From NCBI GenBank assembly GCA_934203105.1, contig CAKPYQ010000025.1:1-14431 (forward strand): DNA of 14,431 nt, written 5' to 3'. The translations under genes were made by a program, and so were the position numbers. The notes beneath the pieces were generated by a model, which saw only the letters and a program-made list of their open reading frames with translations, was not told where the DNA came from and did no database searches. Positions within the stretch are counted from its first letter, which is position 1. Each line of letters begins with the position of its first letter. Positions 5,794 through 13,770 of this stretch are shown here, piece by piece. The stretch is from an uncultured Alphaproteobacteria bacterium (lineage in GTDB: Bacteria > Pseudomonadota > Alphaproteobacteria > CAAHEQ01 > UBA3637).

Positions 5794-7032
5794 TTAAATC
5801 AATTCAATAAACGAATATTGACGGCCGGGGTTTTGGGGATCTCTGCGATAACTGTAAAAATCCTTATCCTGATACGTGTCAATATTGATCACATCAACCG
5901 TTTTAACGCCGGCTTCATGCAATCTGTGCTGAACATAGGCCGGCAAGTTAAAATGCACTTGTCCGTCCGGATATTCCGGTAAAAAACGCTGCATATCCGG
6001 TGACAACAACTCTTTTAAAGCGGGATTTGGATAGCTGTCAACGTGAATGCACGGGCCTATGGCCGCAACGATTTTGTTTGCCTCTGCGCCTTGACGCAAC
6101 ATTTCCAAAACGGCCGCCTCGATAACACCGGTTACAGCGCCTTTCCAACCCGCGTGCACCGCCGCGATTACTTTTCCGTCCGTCATTAAAACGGGCGCGC
6201 AATCAGCGGTTTTAATTGCGATTTTTAAATTCGGCGCAGAAGTAACCAAAGCATCACCCAATAAATGTTCTGTCCCGACTTTGGCCGGATTTAAAACAAT
6301 AATCGAATGCAATTGTTTTTCAAAAGTGATCACATCTTTTTGTGTTTTGGTGTCAAAGCGGTTGCAAAAACCGTGTTTGATATTTTTAAACGCGCTCAAC
6401 GCCGGACTTTTTTCCATTTTATGCGCCGCAATATGAATTGCTGCCGACATTTTGTTGCGCCAATATGCCCGTCTTTCGGCCGATTTATCTTTCATCGCTT
6501 GGCGGCGGCGCAACCACTTTAACGACAATTTGTAACCCAAAATGCCACTGATCACAGCCCACGGCAAGCAACCGATTGCCATAGCCAATCCCCAATCTTT
6601 CATCAACAATCCGGCAAATAACAGCAATGCTTTGGGAATATCCCAAAAGGAAATGTCCGCCGAAAAAGCTTGACGACCGACTTCGGCAAAGGCCGAAAAA
6701 GCCCCGATGTCAAAGCTGCCCATCATAATTTTGCCGGTGGCGTAAAATACATAATAAACCGGCCACATCGTAAAAACGTTCGTCACCCAGGTATAGGCTA
6801 ATGCTACCGGCAGGGAAAAATCCCATTTAAAAAGCTTTTTACAGGCCACCCAAGTCAAAAATACCGTCGTCATTTGAATGCCGACCAACGGAGTCATTGC
6901 CCACAACAATCCGACCATAACACCGCGTGCGGTGTATTCGGGTGGGTGAGGACTGCGCTTTAAAGGCACAATCAACTTCAAGTTCAACAAGCGAATCATT
7001 CGCTTAAAAAAAGATCGTTTTTCAGATGTCAT
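5794..7032 (-). CDS. DUF2062 membrane domain fused to PgeF/YfiH multicopper-type (laccase-domain) purine nucleoside enzyme
   Basis: One uninterrupted 412-residue frame. Residues 1-190 are a DUF2062 domain: SPHPPEYTARGVMVGLLWAMTPLVG, then hydrophobic segments at about 38-62, 76-98 and 133-170, including the TWVTNVFTMWP motif. A basic linker (KWLRRRQAMKDKSAERR) leads to residues ~211-412, a PgeF/YfiH domain with the metal/catalytic set His242 (QLHS), Cys278 (TADCAPV) and His293 (HAGWKGA), plus AIGPCI and FYSYRRD. That domain phosphorolyses or deaminates purine nucleosides and removes mis-incorporated residues from peptidoglycan precursors. The segment between HGF (220-222) and His242 is much shorter than usual: the GG-loop and NR-containing stretch is missing. 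The ATG overlaps the end of lgt by 11 bp (ATGACATCTGA) with AAAGGA upstream, so the two genes are translationally coupled. In related bacteria these domains are usually separate proteins. Confidence 0.85.
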   Translation of the reverse strand: MTSEKRSFFKRMIRLLNLKLIVPLKRSPHPPEYTARGVMVGLLWAMTPLVGIQMTTVFLTWVACKKLFKWDFSLPVALAYTWVTNVFTMWPVYYVFYATGKIMMGSFDIGAFSAFAEVGRQAFSADISFWDIPKALLLFAGLLMKDWGLAMAIGCLPWAVISGILGYKLSLKWLRRRQAMKDKSAERRAYWRNKMSAAIHIAAHKMEKSPALSAFKNIKHGFCNRFDTKTQKDVITFEKQLHSIIVLNPAKVGTEHLLGDALVTSAPNLKIAIKTADCAPVLMTDGKVIAAVHAGWKGAVTGVIEAAVLEMLRQGAEANKIVAAIGPCIHVDSYPNPALKELLSPDMQRFLPEYPDGQVHFNLPAYVQHRLHEAGVKTVDVINIDTYQDKDFYSYRRDPQNPGRQYSFIELI

Positions 7033-7870
7033 GATTTTCCTTTACCATTTTTTTAAATTGAATAGCCGGCGATGATTGATGAATCAACCATGCTCCTAAT
7101 ATAATCATCGGAATGCATAAAATCTGCCCCATTGTGAAATAATTTGCAAAGAAACCTAAATGGGCATCCGGTTCGCGCACCATTTCCAAAAAGAAACGTC
7201 CGATGCCGTATAGACAAAAGAACAATCCCGTCGTAAATCCATAACGATTGCGGTATTTTTCGCTTTTCCACCATACGCAATTTAAGATGATAAACATAAT
7301 CAATCCTTCCCACAGCGCTTCATACAGCTGTGACGGGTGGCGCGGTTCGGGGCCGCCCATCGGAAAGATAATCGCCCATGGCACAGAATGCGTTATGCGC
7401 CCGTACAGCTCGCCATTTACAAAATTAGCTAAACGTCCCAAAAACAGGCCGACGGGTGCGACAGCGCATAACATATCGGAAACCATATATAAATTCAGCT
7501 TTTTTACACGGCAAAAAACAATGGTTGCGATAATCATACCCAGCAATCCGCCGTGAAAGGACATACCGCCATTCCAAACTTTTATAATCTCCACCGGATT
7601 TTCGAAAAAGTAAAGCGGGCTGTAAAACAGCACATATCCCAATCGACCGCCTAAAACAATACCAAGCAGAGCATAGAACAAAAAGTCATCGACCTTTAAC
7701 ACTGTAAAGGTTGATTTGGAAAATTCGGACATTTGGCGTACTAACCACCACGCGATTAAAAGCCCGAATATATACGCCAACGAATACCAGCGCAGAGCAA
7801 AAACAAAATGACTGAAATTGATCTGAAAAATAACCGGATCAAGATCTGGAAACGGAATACCTGAATACAT
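7022..7870 (-). CDS. lgt: Prolipoprotein diacylglyceryl transferase
   Basis: 282 residues, full family length. Lgt transfers diacylglycerol from phosphatidylglycerol to the lipobox cysteine of prolipoproteins in the inner membrane, the first step of lipoprotein maturation. The Lgt signature GRLANFVNGELYG is at 145-157. Also present are GGRLGYVLFY (74-83), NGGMSFHGGLLG with the conserved His106, PRHPSQLYEA (177-186) and GRFFLEMVREPDAHLG (224-239). Seven or so hydrophobic segments are spread along the chain. AAAGGG precedes the ATG at 7870. It is the first gene of a two-gene operon with the DUF2062-PgeF fusion. In many alphaproteobacteria lgt is followed by a MidA-type methyltransferase and then pgeF; here the methyltransferase is absent and PgeF is fused to DUF2062. 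Confidence 0.96.
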   Translation of the reverse strand: MYSGIPFPDLDPVIFQINFSHFVFALRWYSLAYIFGLLIAWWLVRQMSEFSKSTFTVLKVDDFLFYALLGIVLGGRLGYVLFYSPLYFFENPVEIIKVWNGGMSFHGGLLGMIIATIVFCRVKKLNLYMVSDMLCAVAPVGLFLGRLANFVNGELYGRITHSVPWAIIFPMGGPEPRHPSQLYEALWEGLIMFIILNCVWWKSEKYRNRYGFTTGLFFCLYGIGRFFLEMVREPDAHLGFFANYFTMGQILCIPMIILGAWLIHQSSPAIQFKKMVKENHDI

Positions 7871-7895
7871 TTTATACCCTTTCTTTACCTTTTAA

Positions 7896-7928
7896 AAGGC
7901 TTTGCATTATACAAAAATACAAAGCCTT
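7896..7928. terminator. Inverted repeat: weak virB4 terminator and/or lgt operator
   Basis: AAGGCTTTG (7896-7904) and CAAAGCCTT (7920-7928) are perfect 9-bp complements separated by 15 bp. On the minus strand the hairpin lies ~30 bases past the virB4 stop and is followed by only four T residues, so as a terminator it is weak. Because it brackets the lgt -10 box it could instead be a control element. Confidence 0.5.
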
Positions 7929-7934
7929 GTGCAA
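7906..7934 (-). promoter_or_regulatory. Promoter of the lgt operon
   Basis: Read on the minus strand: -35 TTGCAC (7929-7934), 17-bp spacer, perfect -10 TATAAT (7906-7911). The -10 and part of the spacer lie in the loop of an inverted repeat (7896-7928). Confidence 0.78.
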
Positions 7935-7958
7935 GAATTTATTTATAACAATCCGCCT

Positions 7959-10394
7959 TTATGCTTTATCCAAGTACGCGCGCAAGAAAGCGGCTTGATC
8001 ATCACCTAATTGCGCCCGCAATTGTTCGGCCAATAACACATGCTTGTTACCGGACGAATATATCTTTAAATAAGGTCCTAACCCGCTTAAATCAACGTCC
8101 AAAATAACAGATTCGTGGACGGCCGGACGTGAAACCAAAATCGCGTATTTGCGATCGGCAAATTCTTTGCCCAAAATGAAGTTCATTTCACGCGGGCTTA
8201 AATTCCAACTTGCATAATCTTTTTCGGTTGCCTGCGGGTTACGGAAGAAAATAACCGTCTGACACTGACCGCGGATCACATCGCCCAAGCCGGCAGCTTC
8301 CAAAAAGTTCGGTTGCTGGAACGCGCACAAGAACGCTTGACGTTTTTTACGACCTTCACGCAAACCGACAATAAAGCTTTCACGGAACATCGGGTGTTCC
8401 AACATCGGCGCTGTTTCGTCGATCATAATCATCGACGGCGTCCCTTGCGATGCGGCGACGGTATGGATACGGTGCATTAAATAGCTGATCACCGCCGGTG
8501 ATAACAACGCGTCTTGGAAAATCGTTGTAAAGTCAAATGCCATATATTGATTGGCTGTCATATCCAAAGTATCTTCTACCGAGTTGAAAATACGACCATA
8601 TTGATCATTGTTAATCCACCGGAACAATTCACGGCGCATTTTTCCCGTTGGCGAAAAACAACTTTTATATAAGTTTTTCAACAAACGTTCTTCGGGGCGC
8701 AAATATTCAAACGCCGTTGTGACGGAACGCGCAATTTCTTGCTCTGACAAAGCATCTGTGCAACCCGTAATATCGCGCAACCAAGTCCGTAAAAAGGCGC
8801 GGTTATCAGCGCTGTCCGGTGTAGCAAACGGATTTAAAGTGGTTGATCCTTCACCGCCGTCAAATCGAATATAAGGTGCGTTTAAAGCCAATGCAAAAAC
8901 TTTGGCACCATTGTTGCGGTCAAAGAAGTAAACATTTAAATCGGGGTGACGCATTGCTTGGCCTGCCAAGAACGAAAACATTGTTGTTTTACCTTGTCCC
9001 GTCGGACCGATTAAAGCTGTGTGAGCCACTGCATAAGCATCGCTGGATACGTGGAATTGGAAAGCGTAAGCCGTTCCCGTAATAGTCTTAAAGTATGAAA
9101 TAGGTCCGTTACCCCAGTCGGATTTTTGTAAACCTTCGGCCGTTTTATCCATACACAAAGCGCATGCCACAACGCGCGATAAATAAAGGAATGTTTTGGG
9201 ATAAACTTCATAAGTGGGAAATTGTGAAAAGAACGTTGCTTGCGCCGCCCACCCTTCGCGTACCGGCGTTACGTTGTAAAAACGACAAATGCGTTCGACT
9301 TCTTCTTGGCCGAATTTGATTTCTTCTTTGCTGTCGCCCAACAAATACAACGTCATTGCATACTTGTCCAAAGTTTGTGCATTCGCATCGGAGGCGTCCA
9401 ACATTTCCATGCCCTCCATATATTGGGCCTGCACATTTGATGACGGACTGGTTAATCGAGCCATACGCCGTTGTTGCTCTAACAATAAGTTTGCTTTGAC
9501 ATAATTCATCGGTTGAATGTTATGAACCAAATTGACTTCCATATCAATCGAAAGCAAATCCACAACCATTTGTTCGTCCATAAAATCACCCGGTTTACGG
9601 ATACCGATCACAATGCCTAATTTTTCCTGATCACCGGCTTTAAATTTAACAATGCCTTCATCTTTTGAAAAAATGATGTAATCCGATGTCAACAAAGCGT
9701 TTAATTCATCGCCCAACTGGTGACCGATAACGGGCTTGGGACGTGTCAAAGGGCTTGCCAATTGAGCAAACAACCAAAACGGACTTTTATCTTCATGCTT
9801 GTCCGGAGTTCTTTCGGAAATTAAAACCGGTTGATAGGCTTCCAAAATCGCAATTAACGCTTGACCGGCTTGGGACAAATCTTTTTCGGCATTTTTTCTT
9901 TCCGGAACGGATAAAACTACATAATGCTTGTTTTTATAAATCCGGCGCAAATTCTTTGTCCAACGTGCGGCAATTTCACGCAACAACTCATTTTTATGCG
10001 GAGCATATTCTTTTAACGGAATACGTTCGCGAATCGTAATCAATCGCGCGGTTATTTCCAATTCGGACAAGCTGTCAATCCATTGTTTGCGCATACCCAT
10101 TAACGCTTGGCGCTCTTCGGGCAACAACAAACTTGTATCCGCTCCTTTTAATTCAAAAACCCGTGCCAAAGACCCGTTTTTGCAATGGATTGTATAGCCG
10201 TCTTCGTCCAAGCGCGAAAAAGGCAAAAAATCCGCAACTCGCGTTTCGTTTGGTCGGGGTAAAATCCATTCACCGAATTTTGACGCCAAAATCGCAGCAA
10301 AAGCAATCGCAGCAAACACCCCCAACAAAACAACCTTCATCGTTAAGGAATCGGCTGTATTGACAATCATCGGTAAAACGTTTAATTCTTCCAT
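7959..10394 (-). CDS. virB4: VirB4-family type IV secretion ATPase
   Basis: 811 residues, typical VirB4 length. A transmembrane segment lies at ~18-38 (LTMKVVLLGVFAAIAFAAIL). The CagE/TrbE/VirB family N-terminal region spans ~50-400. The ATPase domain has Walker A GPTGQGKT (463-470) and Walker B SMIMIDE (654-660, Glu660 the likely catalytic base), then a conserved LREGRKKRQAFLCAFQQ block (678-694). VirB4 proteins form the hexameric inner-membrane energy platform of type IV secretion and conjugation machines and help insert or extract pilin. It follows virB3 by 11 bases, the conserved VirB3-VirB4 order. No virB6, virB8-11 or virD4 gene occurs in this window, so the rest of any apparatus must be elsewhere. 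No frameshift or motif loss is visible, which argues for a working gene. Confidence 0.93.
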   Translation of the reverse strand: MEELNVLPMIVNTADSLTMKVVLLGVFAAIAFAAILASKFGEWILPRPNETRVADFLPFSRLDEDGYTIHCKNGSLARVFELKGADTSLLLPEERQALMGMRKQWIDSLSELEITARLITIRERIPLKEYAPHKNELLREIAARWTKNLRRIYKNKHYVVLSVPERKNAEKDLSQAGQALIAILEAYQPVLISERTPDKHEDKSPFWLFAQLASPLTRPKPVIGHQLGDELNALLTSDYIIFSKDEGIVKFKAGDQEKLGIVIGIRKPGDFMDEQMVVDLLSIDMEVNLVHNIQPMNYVKANLLLEQQRRMARLTSPSSNVQAQYMEGMEMLDASDANAQTLDKYAMTLYLLGDSKEEIKFGQEEVERICRFYNVTPVREGWAAQATFFSQFPTYEVYPKTFLYLSRVVACALCMDKTAEGLQKSDWGNGPISYFKTITGTAYAFQFHVSSDAYAVAHTALIGPTGQGKTTMFSFLAGQAMRHPDLNVYFFDRNNGAKVFALALNAPYIRFDGGEGSTTLNPFATPDSADNRAFLRTWLRDITGCTDALSEQEIARSVTTAFEYLRPEERLLKNLYKSCFSPTGKMRRELFRWINNDQYGRIFNSVEDTLDMTANQYMAFDFTTIFQDALLSPAVISYLMHRIHTVAASQGTPSMIMIDETAPMLEHPMFRESFIVGLREGRKKRQAFLCAFQQPNFLEAAGLGDVIRGQCQTVIFFRNPQATEKDYASWNLSPREMNFILGKEFADRKYAILVSRPAVHESVILDVDLSGLGPYLKIYSSGNKHVLLAEQLRAQLGDDQAAFLRAYLDKA

Positions 10395-10405
10395 TTTTTA
10401 AATCC

Positions 10406-10696
10406 CTATGATGCTAATTTTCTTCCCTTTTCAGGATAAATACTGGAATATCCGCGAATGAAAGGCCCTTGCGCTTCCATCATTTTGGATAAATGCGGCT
10501 CTCTTACGCCGGCGATGATAATTCCTATATGAGCAATAACTAACGTTACAACAATCCACAACGGGTTTAAATTACTGAACGTTTGTACAAATAACGCCAT
10601 CGGTAATTGAACACCCAAATTCGCCCCCGCCGGTGCCATCGGCGCCCAAAATAAACGTGGAGGCATTGCAATTGCTCTTAAAATAGGTTCTTTCAC
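10406..10696 (-). CDS. virB3: VirB3-like type IV secretion membrane protein
   Basis: 96 residues with a GTG start at 10694-10696, preceded on the minus strand by AAGGA about 10 nt upstream. There is no ATG in a suitable position. Hydrophobic segments at about 28-38 and 44-63 (NPLWIVVTLVIAHIGIIIAG) fit the short bitopic or hairpin VirB3 form, followed by the conserved-looking REPHLSKMMEAQ after the membrane. Size, topology and position 11 bases before virB4 all match VirB3, which partners VirB4 in the inner-membrane complex. Sequence similarity to classical VirB3 is weak by eye, so the name rests largely on context. Confidence 0.75.
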   Translation of the reverse strand: MKEPILRAIAMPPRLFWAPMAPAGANLGVQLPMALFVQTFSNLNPLWIVVTLVIAHIGIIIAGVREPHLSKMMEAQGPFIRGYSSIYPEKGRKLAS

Positions 10697-10745
10697 TTTA
10701 CTATTTTCCTTATGCTTTTTCTTATAACATATCTGCTTTTTTCTT

Positions 10746-10773
10746 ATGATACAAGACCTTTATTAAAAAACAA
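10746..10773 (-). promoter_or_regulatory. Possible promoter of virB3-virB4
   Basis: Read on the minus strand: -35 TTGTTT (10768-10773), 16-bp spacer, -10 TATCAT (10746-10751). It is a weak match in an AT-rich spacer and other choices exist. Confidence 0.35.
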
Positions 10774-10847
10774 TTAAAATTTTCACATCAATCATCTGCT
10801 TTTTAGCGAACATTTTTCATCACAGAAAAACATAAACTAAAAAAGTG

Positions 10848-10876
10848 TTGCTTTTTTGTTCTCTTTTTGCTATACT
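10848..10876 (+). promoter_or_regulatory. Promoter of uvrA
   Basis: -35 TTGCTT (10848-10853), 17-bp spacer, -10 TATACT (10871-10876), predicted start near 10883. I saw no clear alphaproteobacterial SOS box (GTTC-N7-GTTC) in the 209-base spacer, so LexA control is not evident. Confidence 0.65.
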
Positions 10877-10905
10877 GCTTTTTATCAGCAAAAAGGGGCA
10901 TAAAA

Positions 10906-13689
10906 ATGGATTCTTTTATTAAAATCAGAGGTGCGCGCGAACACAATTTAAAAAACGTCGACGTTGATATTCCGCGCGATAAATTAGTGGTTATTACCGG
11001 ACTTTCCGGATCGGGAAAATCTTCATTGGCTTTTGATACGATTTACGCCGAAGGCCAACGGCGATATGTCGAAAGCTTATCCGCTTATGCTCGGCAATTT
11101 TTGGACGTGATGAAAAAACCGGACGTTGATTTAATCGAAGGATTATCTCCGGCTATTTCGATTGAACAAAAAACGACATCTAAAAATCCGCGTTCTACGG
11201 TGGGAACCGTTACAGAAATTTACGATTATATGCGTTTGCTTTGGGCGCGCGTCGGCGTTCCTTATTCTCCGGCGACCGGTTTGCCGATCGAAGCGCAAAC
11301 CGTAACGCAAATGGTTGATCGTATTATGACTTTGCCGCCGATGGCAAAGATTTACTTATTAGCGCCGATTGTTCGCGGGCGAAAAGGTGAGTATAAAAAA
11401 GAAATCGCCGATTTGCAAAAAAAAGGCTTTACGCGTATCAAAGTTGACGGCACGCTTTATGAGATTGGGGACGTACCGGCTTTGGAAAAAAATAACAAGC
11501 ACGACATTGATGTTTTGGTGGACCGTTTGGTTGTCAAAGAAGGCATCGAAACACGATTAGCATCGTCTTTGGAAACGGCTTTAAACCTGTCGGACGGATT
11601 GGTTTACGTCGAAAATGCCGAAACAAAAGAAGTAATGACTTTGTCCAGCAAGTTTGCTTGCCCCGTTTCCGGCTTTACGATTGAAGAAATCGAACCGCGT
11701 TTGTTTTCTTTTAATAACCCGCACGGAGCTTGTCCGGTTTGTGACGGACTGGGGGTGCGTTTATATGTGGATCCGGCTTTGGTTATTCCTGACGAAACAA
11801 AATCGTTGAAGCAAGGCGCTATTGCACCTTGGACATCGTCATCGGGGGATATGTATCCGTGGCATGAGTATGCTTTGGATAAATTGATCCGCCGTTTTAA
11901 CATTAACCCGCATACGCCGTGGAAAGATTTAAGCGAAGACATTCGTCACTCTATTTTGTACGGTAATGCGCGCACGGGCTTTGAAGGCGTCATTCCGAAT
12001 ATGGAGCGGCGTTATTTGGAAACGCAATCCGATTGGTCGCGGGAAGAAATCAGCAAATATCAGAATAATGCTTTGTGCGAAGCATGTCATGGCGAACGGT
12101 TAAGACCGGAAGCTTTATGTGTCAAAATTGATAAGAAAAACATATCGGAAGCGACTCATCAATCCATCGAAAGCGCTTTAAGGTGGTTTTCGGACTTGAG
12201 CGGCAAATTGGTCGGAAAAGACAAAGAAATTGCCGGCCGAATATTAAAAGAAATCAACGAGCGTTTGACATTTTTAAATAATGTCGGTTTGGGGTATTTA
12301 TCGCTTGACCGAATGGCGGGAACTTTATCGGGTGGTGAAGCACAACGCATTCGTTTAGCCAGTCAAATCGGCTCCGGCTTGACGGGTGTTTTATATGTTT
12401 TGGACGAACCGTCTATCGGGTTGCATCAACGCGATAACGATCGGTTATTGGGGACATTACAGCACTTAAAAGCTTTGGGTAACACGGTAATTGTGGTTGA
12501 ACATGATGAAGACGCTATTCGCTCGGCGGATTTTGTGATTGATATGGGGCCTGCTGCCGGCTCTTACGGTGGCAAGATTATGGCGCAAGGAACCCCCTCT
12601 GAAATCATCGCCAACCCGCAAAGCATTACCGGACAATATTTATCCGGTGCAAAAGAAATTCGCGTTCCGAAAGAAAGCGAACGCCGTAAAGGCAATGGTA
12701 ATTTTATTTCTTTAAAAGGTGCCAGAACGCACAATTTAAAGAATGTTGATGTGGATATTCCTTTGGGAACATTTACTTGCGTGACGGGGGTTTCAGGCGG
12801 CGGCAAGTCATCTTTGATTTTGGAAACGCTGTACAAAGCGATCAACAAAATATTGAACAATTCGCGCGATGTTCCAGGTGCTTATGATCGCATTTCCGGC
12901 ATCGGCAAAATTGATAAAATCATCGATATTGACCAAAGCCCGATCGGACGGACGCCTCGTTCTAATCCGGCGACTTACACCGGAATGTTTACTGCTATTC
13001 GGGATTGGTTTGCCGGATTACCGGAAGCGGCGGCGCGCGGCTATAAGTCCGGTCGTTTTTCGTTTAACGTCAAAGGCGGCCGATGCGAAGCGTGTCAAGG
13101 CGACGGCGTTTTAAAAATTGAAATGCATTTTTTGCCCGATGTCTATGTTCCATGCGATCAATGCAAAGGTAAACGATATAATCGTGAAACGTTGGAAGTC
13201 AAATATAAAAGCAAATCTATTGCAGACGTTTTGGATATGACGGTTGATGATGCGTATGATTTTTTTGAAAATATACCATCGATTCGCGACAAATGTGCTT
13301 TGCTTAAAAAAGTGGGTTTAGGGTATATTCAGCTGGGTCAGTCTGCGACGACTTTGTCGGGCGGTGAAGCGCAGCGCATAAAGTTATCGAAGGAATTATC
13401 TAAACGCGCGACCGGTCGAACGTTGTATATTTTGGACGAACCGACAACCGGCTTGCATTTTGAAGACATTCAAAAATTATTAACTGTCTTGCAGGCTTTG
13501 GTGGATCAAGGCAATACAGTCGTTGTAATCGAGCATAATTTGGACGTCATCAAAACCGCCGATTACATTATTGATTTAGGTCCGGACGGAGGCGATAAAG
13601 GCGGTCAAATCATTGCGACGGGTACGCCTGAGCAAATTGCACAATGTCCGAACAGCTATACAGGGCAGTATTTAAAGCGTATGCTGTAA
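10906..13689 (+). CDS. uvrA: Excinuclease ABC subunit A
   Basis: 927 residues from the ATG at 10906, which has AAGGGG at 10893-10898. The longer frame from a TTG at 10867 overlaps the promoter and adds 13 unconserved residues, so I rejected it. UvrA is the damage-sensing ATPase of nucleotide excision repair and acts as a dimer with UvrB. First Walker A GLSGSGKS (32-39) with signature LSGGEAQ (474-480); second GVSGGGKS (628-635) with LSGGEAQ (817-823); both Walker B strands end in LDEP. The C-terminal zinc module is intact (C727, C730, C750, C753) and CEACHGERLRP is present (C391, C394). In the first zinc site the usual CxxC is C252-P-V-S255, leaving C252, C276 and C279; I recall this variant from alphaproteobacterial UvrA. 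It is divergent from virB3 and monocistronic. Confidence 0.97.
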   Translation: MDSFIKIRGAREHNLKNVDVDIPRDKLVVITGLSGSGKSSLAFDTIYAEGQRRYVESLSAYARQFLDVMKKPDVDLIEGLSPAISIEQKTTSKNPRSTVGTVTEIYDYMRLLWARVGVPYSPATGLPIEAQTVTQMVDRIMTLPPMAKIYLLAPIVRGRKGEYKKEIADLQKKGFTRIKVDGTLYEIGDVPALEKNNKHDIDVLVDRLVVKEGIETRLASSLETALNLSDGLVYVENAETKEVMTLSSKFACPVSGFTIEEIEPRLFSFNNPHGACPVCDGLGVRLYVDPALVIPDETKSLKQGAIAPWTSSSGDMYPWHEYALDKLIRRFNINPHTPWKDLSEDIRHSILYGNARTGFEGVIPNMERRYLETQSDWSREEISKYQNNALCEACHGERLRPEALCVKIDKKNISEATHQSIESALRWFSDLSGKLVGKDKEIAGRILKEINERLTFLNNVGLGYLSLDRMAGTLSGGEAQRIRLASQIGSGLTGVLYVLDEPSIGLHQRDNDRLLGTLQHLKALGNTVIVVEHDEDAIRSADFVIDMGPAAGSYGGKIMAQGTPSEIIANPQSITGQYLSGAKEIRVPKESERRKGNGNFISLKGARTHNLKNVDVDIPLGTFTCVTGVSGGGKSSLILETLYKAINKILNNSRDVPGAYDRISGIGKIDKIIDIDQSPIGRTPRSNPATYTGMFTAIRDWFAGLPEAAARGYKSGRFSFNVKGGRCEACQGDGVLKIEMHFLPDVYVPCDQCKGKRYNRETLEVKYKSKSIADVLDMTVDDAYDFFENIPSIRDKCALLKKVGLGYIQLGQSATTLSGGEAQRIKLSKELSKRATGRTLYILDEPTTGLHFEDIQKLLTVLQALVDQGNTVVVIEHNLDVIKTADYIIDLGPDGGDKGGQIIATGTPEQIAQCPNSYTGQYLKRML

Positions 13690-13708
13690 TTAATTTTGTG
13701 AATATTGA

Positions 13709-13747
13709 AACGGGAAGAGTTTTTGAATATCTCTTCTCGTTTTTTTT
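13709..13747 (+). terminator. Terminator of uvrA
   Basis: AACGGGAAGAG (13709-13719) pairs with CTCTTCTCGTT (13731-13741), one G-U pair, around an 11-nt loop and runs into a T tract. It begins 19 bases after the uvrA stop and faces the 3' end of the minus-strand pseudogene. Confidence 0.87.
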
Positions 13748-13770
13748 GTGCAAAGCTTTACTTCTTGATA

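Noticed and set aside
10867..10905. Longer uvrA starting at a TTG
   Set aside because: It overlaps the -10 box, has no ribosome site and adds unconserved residues; the ATG at 10906 follows AAGGGG and begins the conserved UvrA N-terminus.
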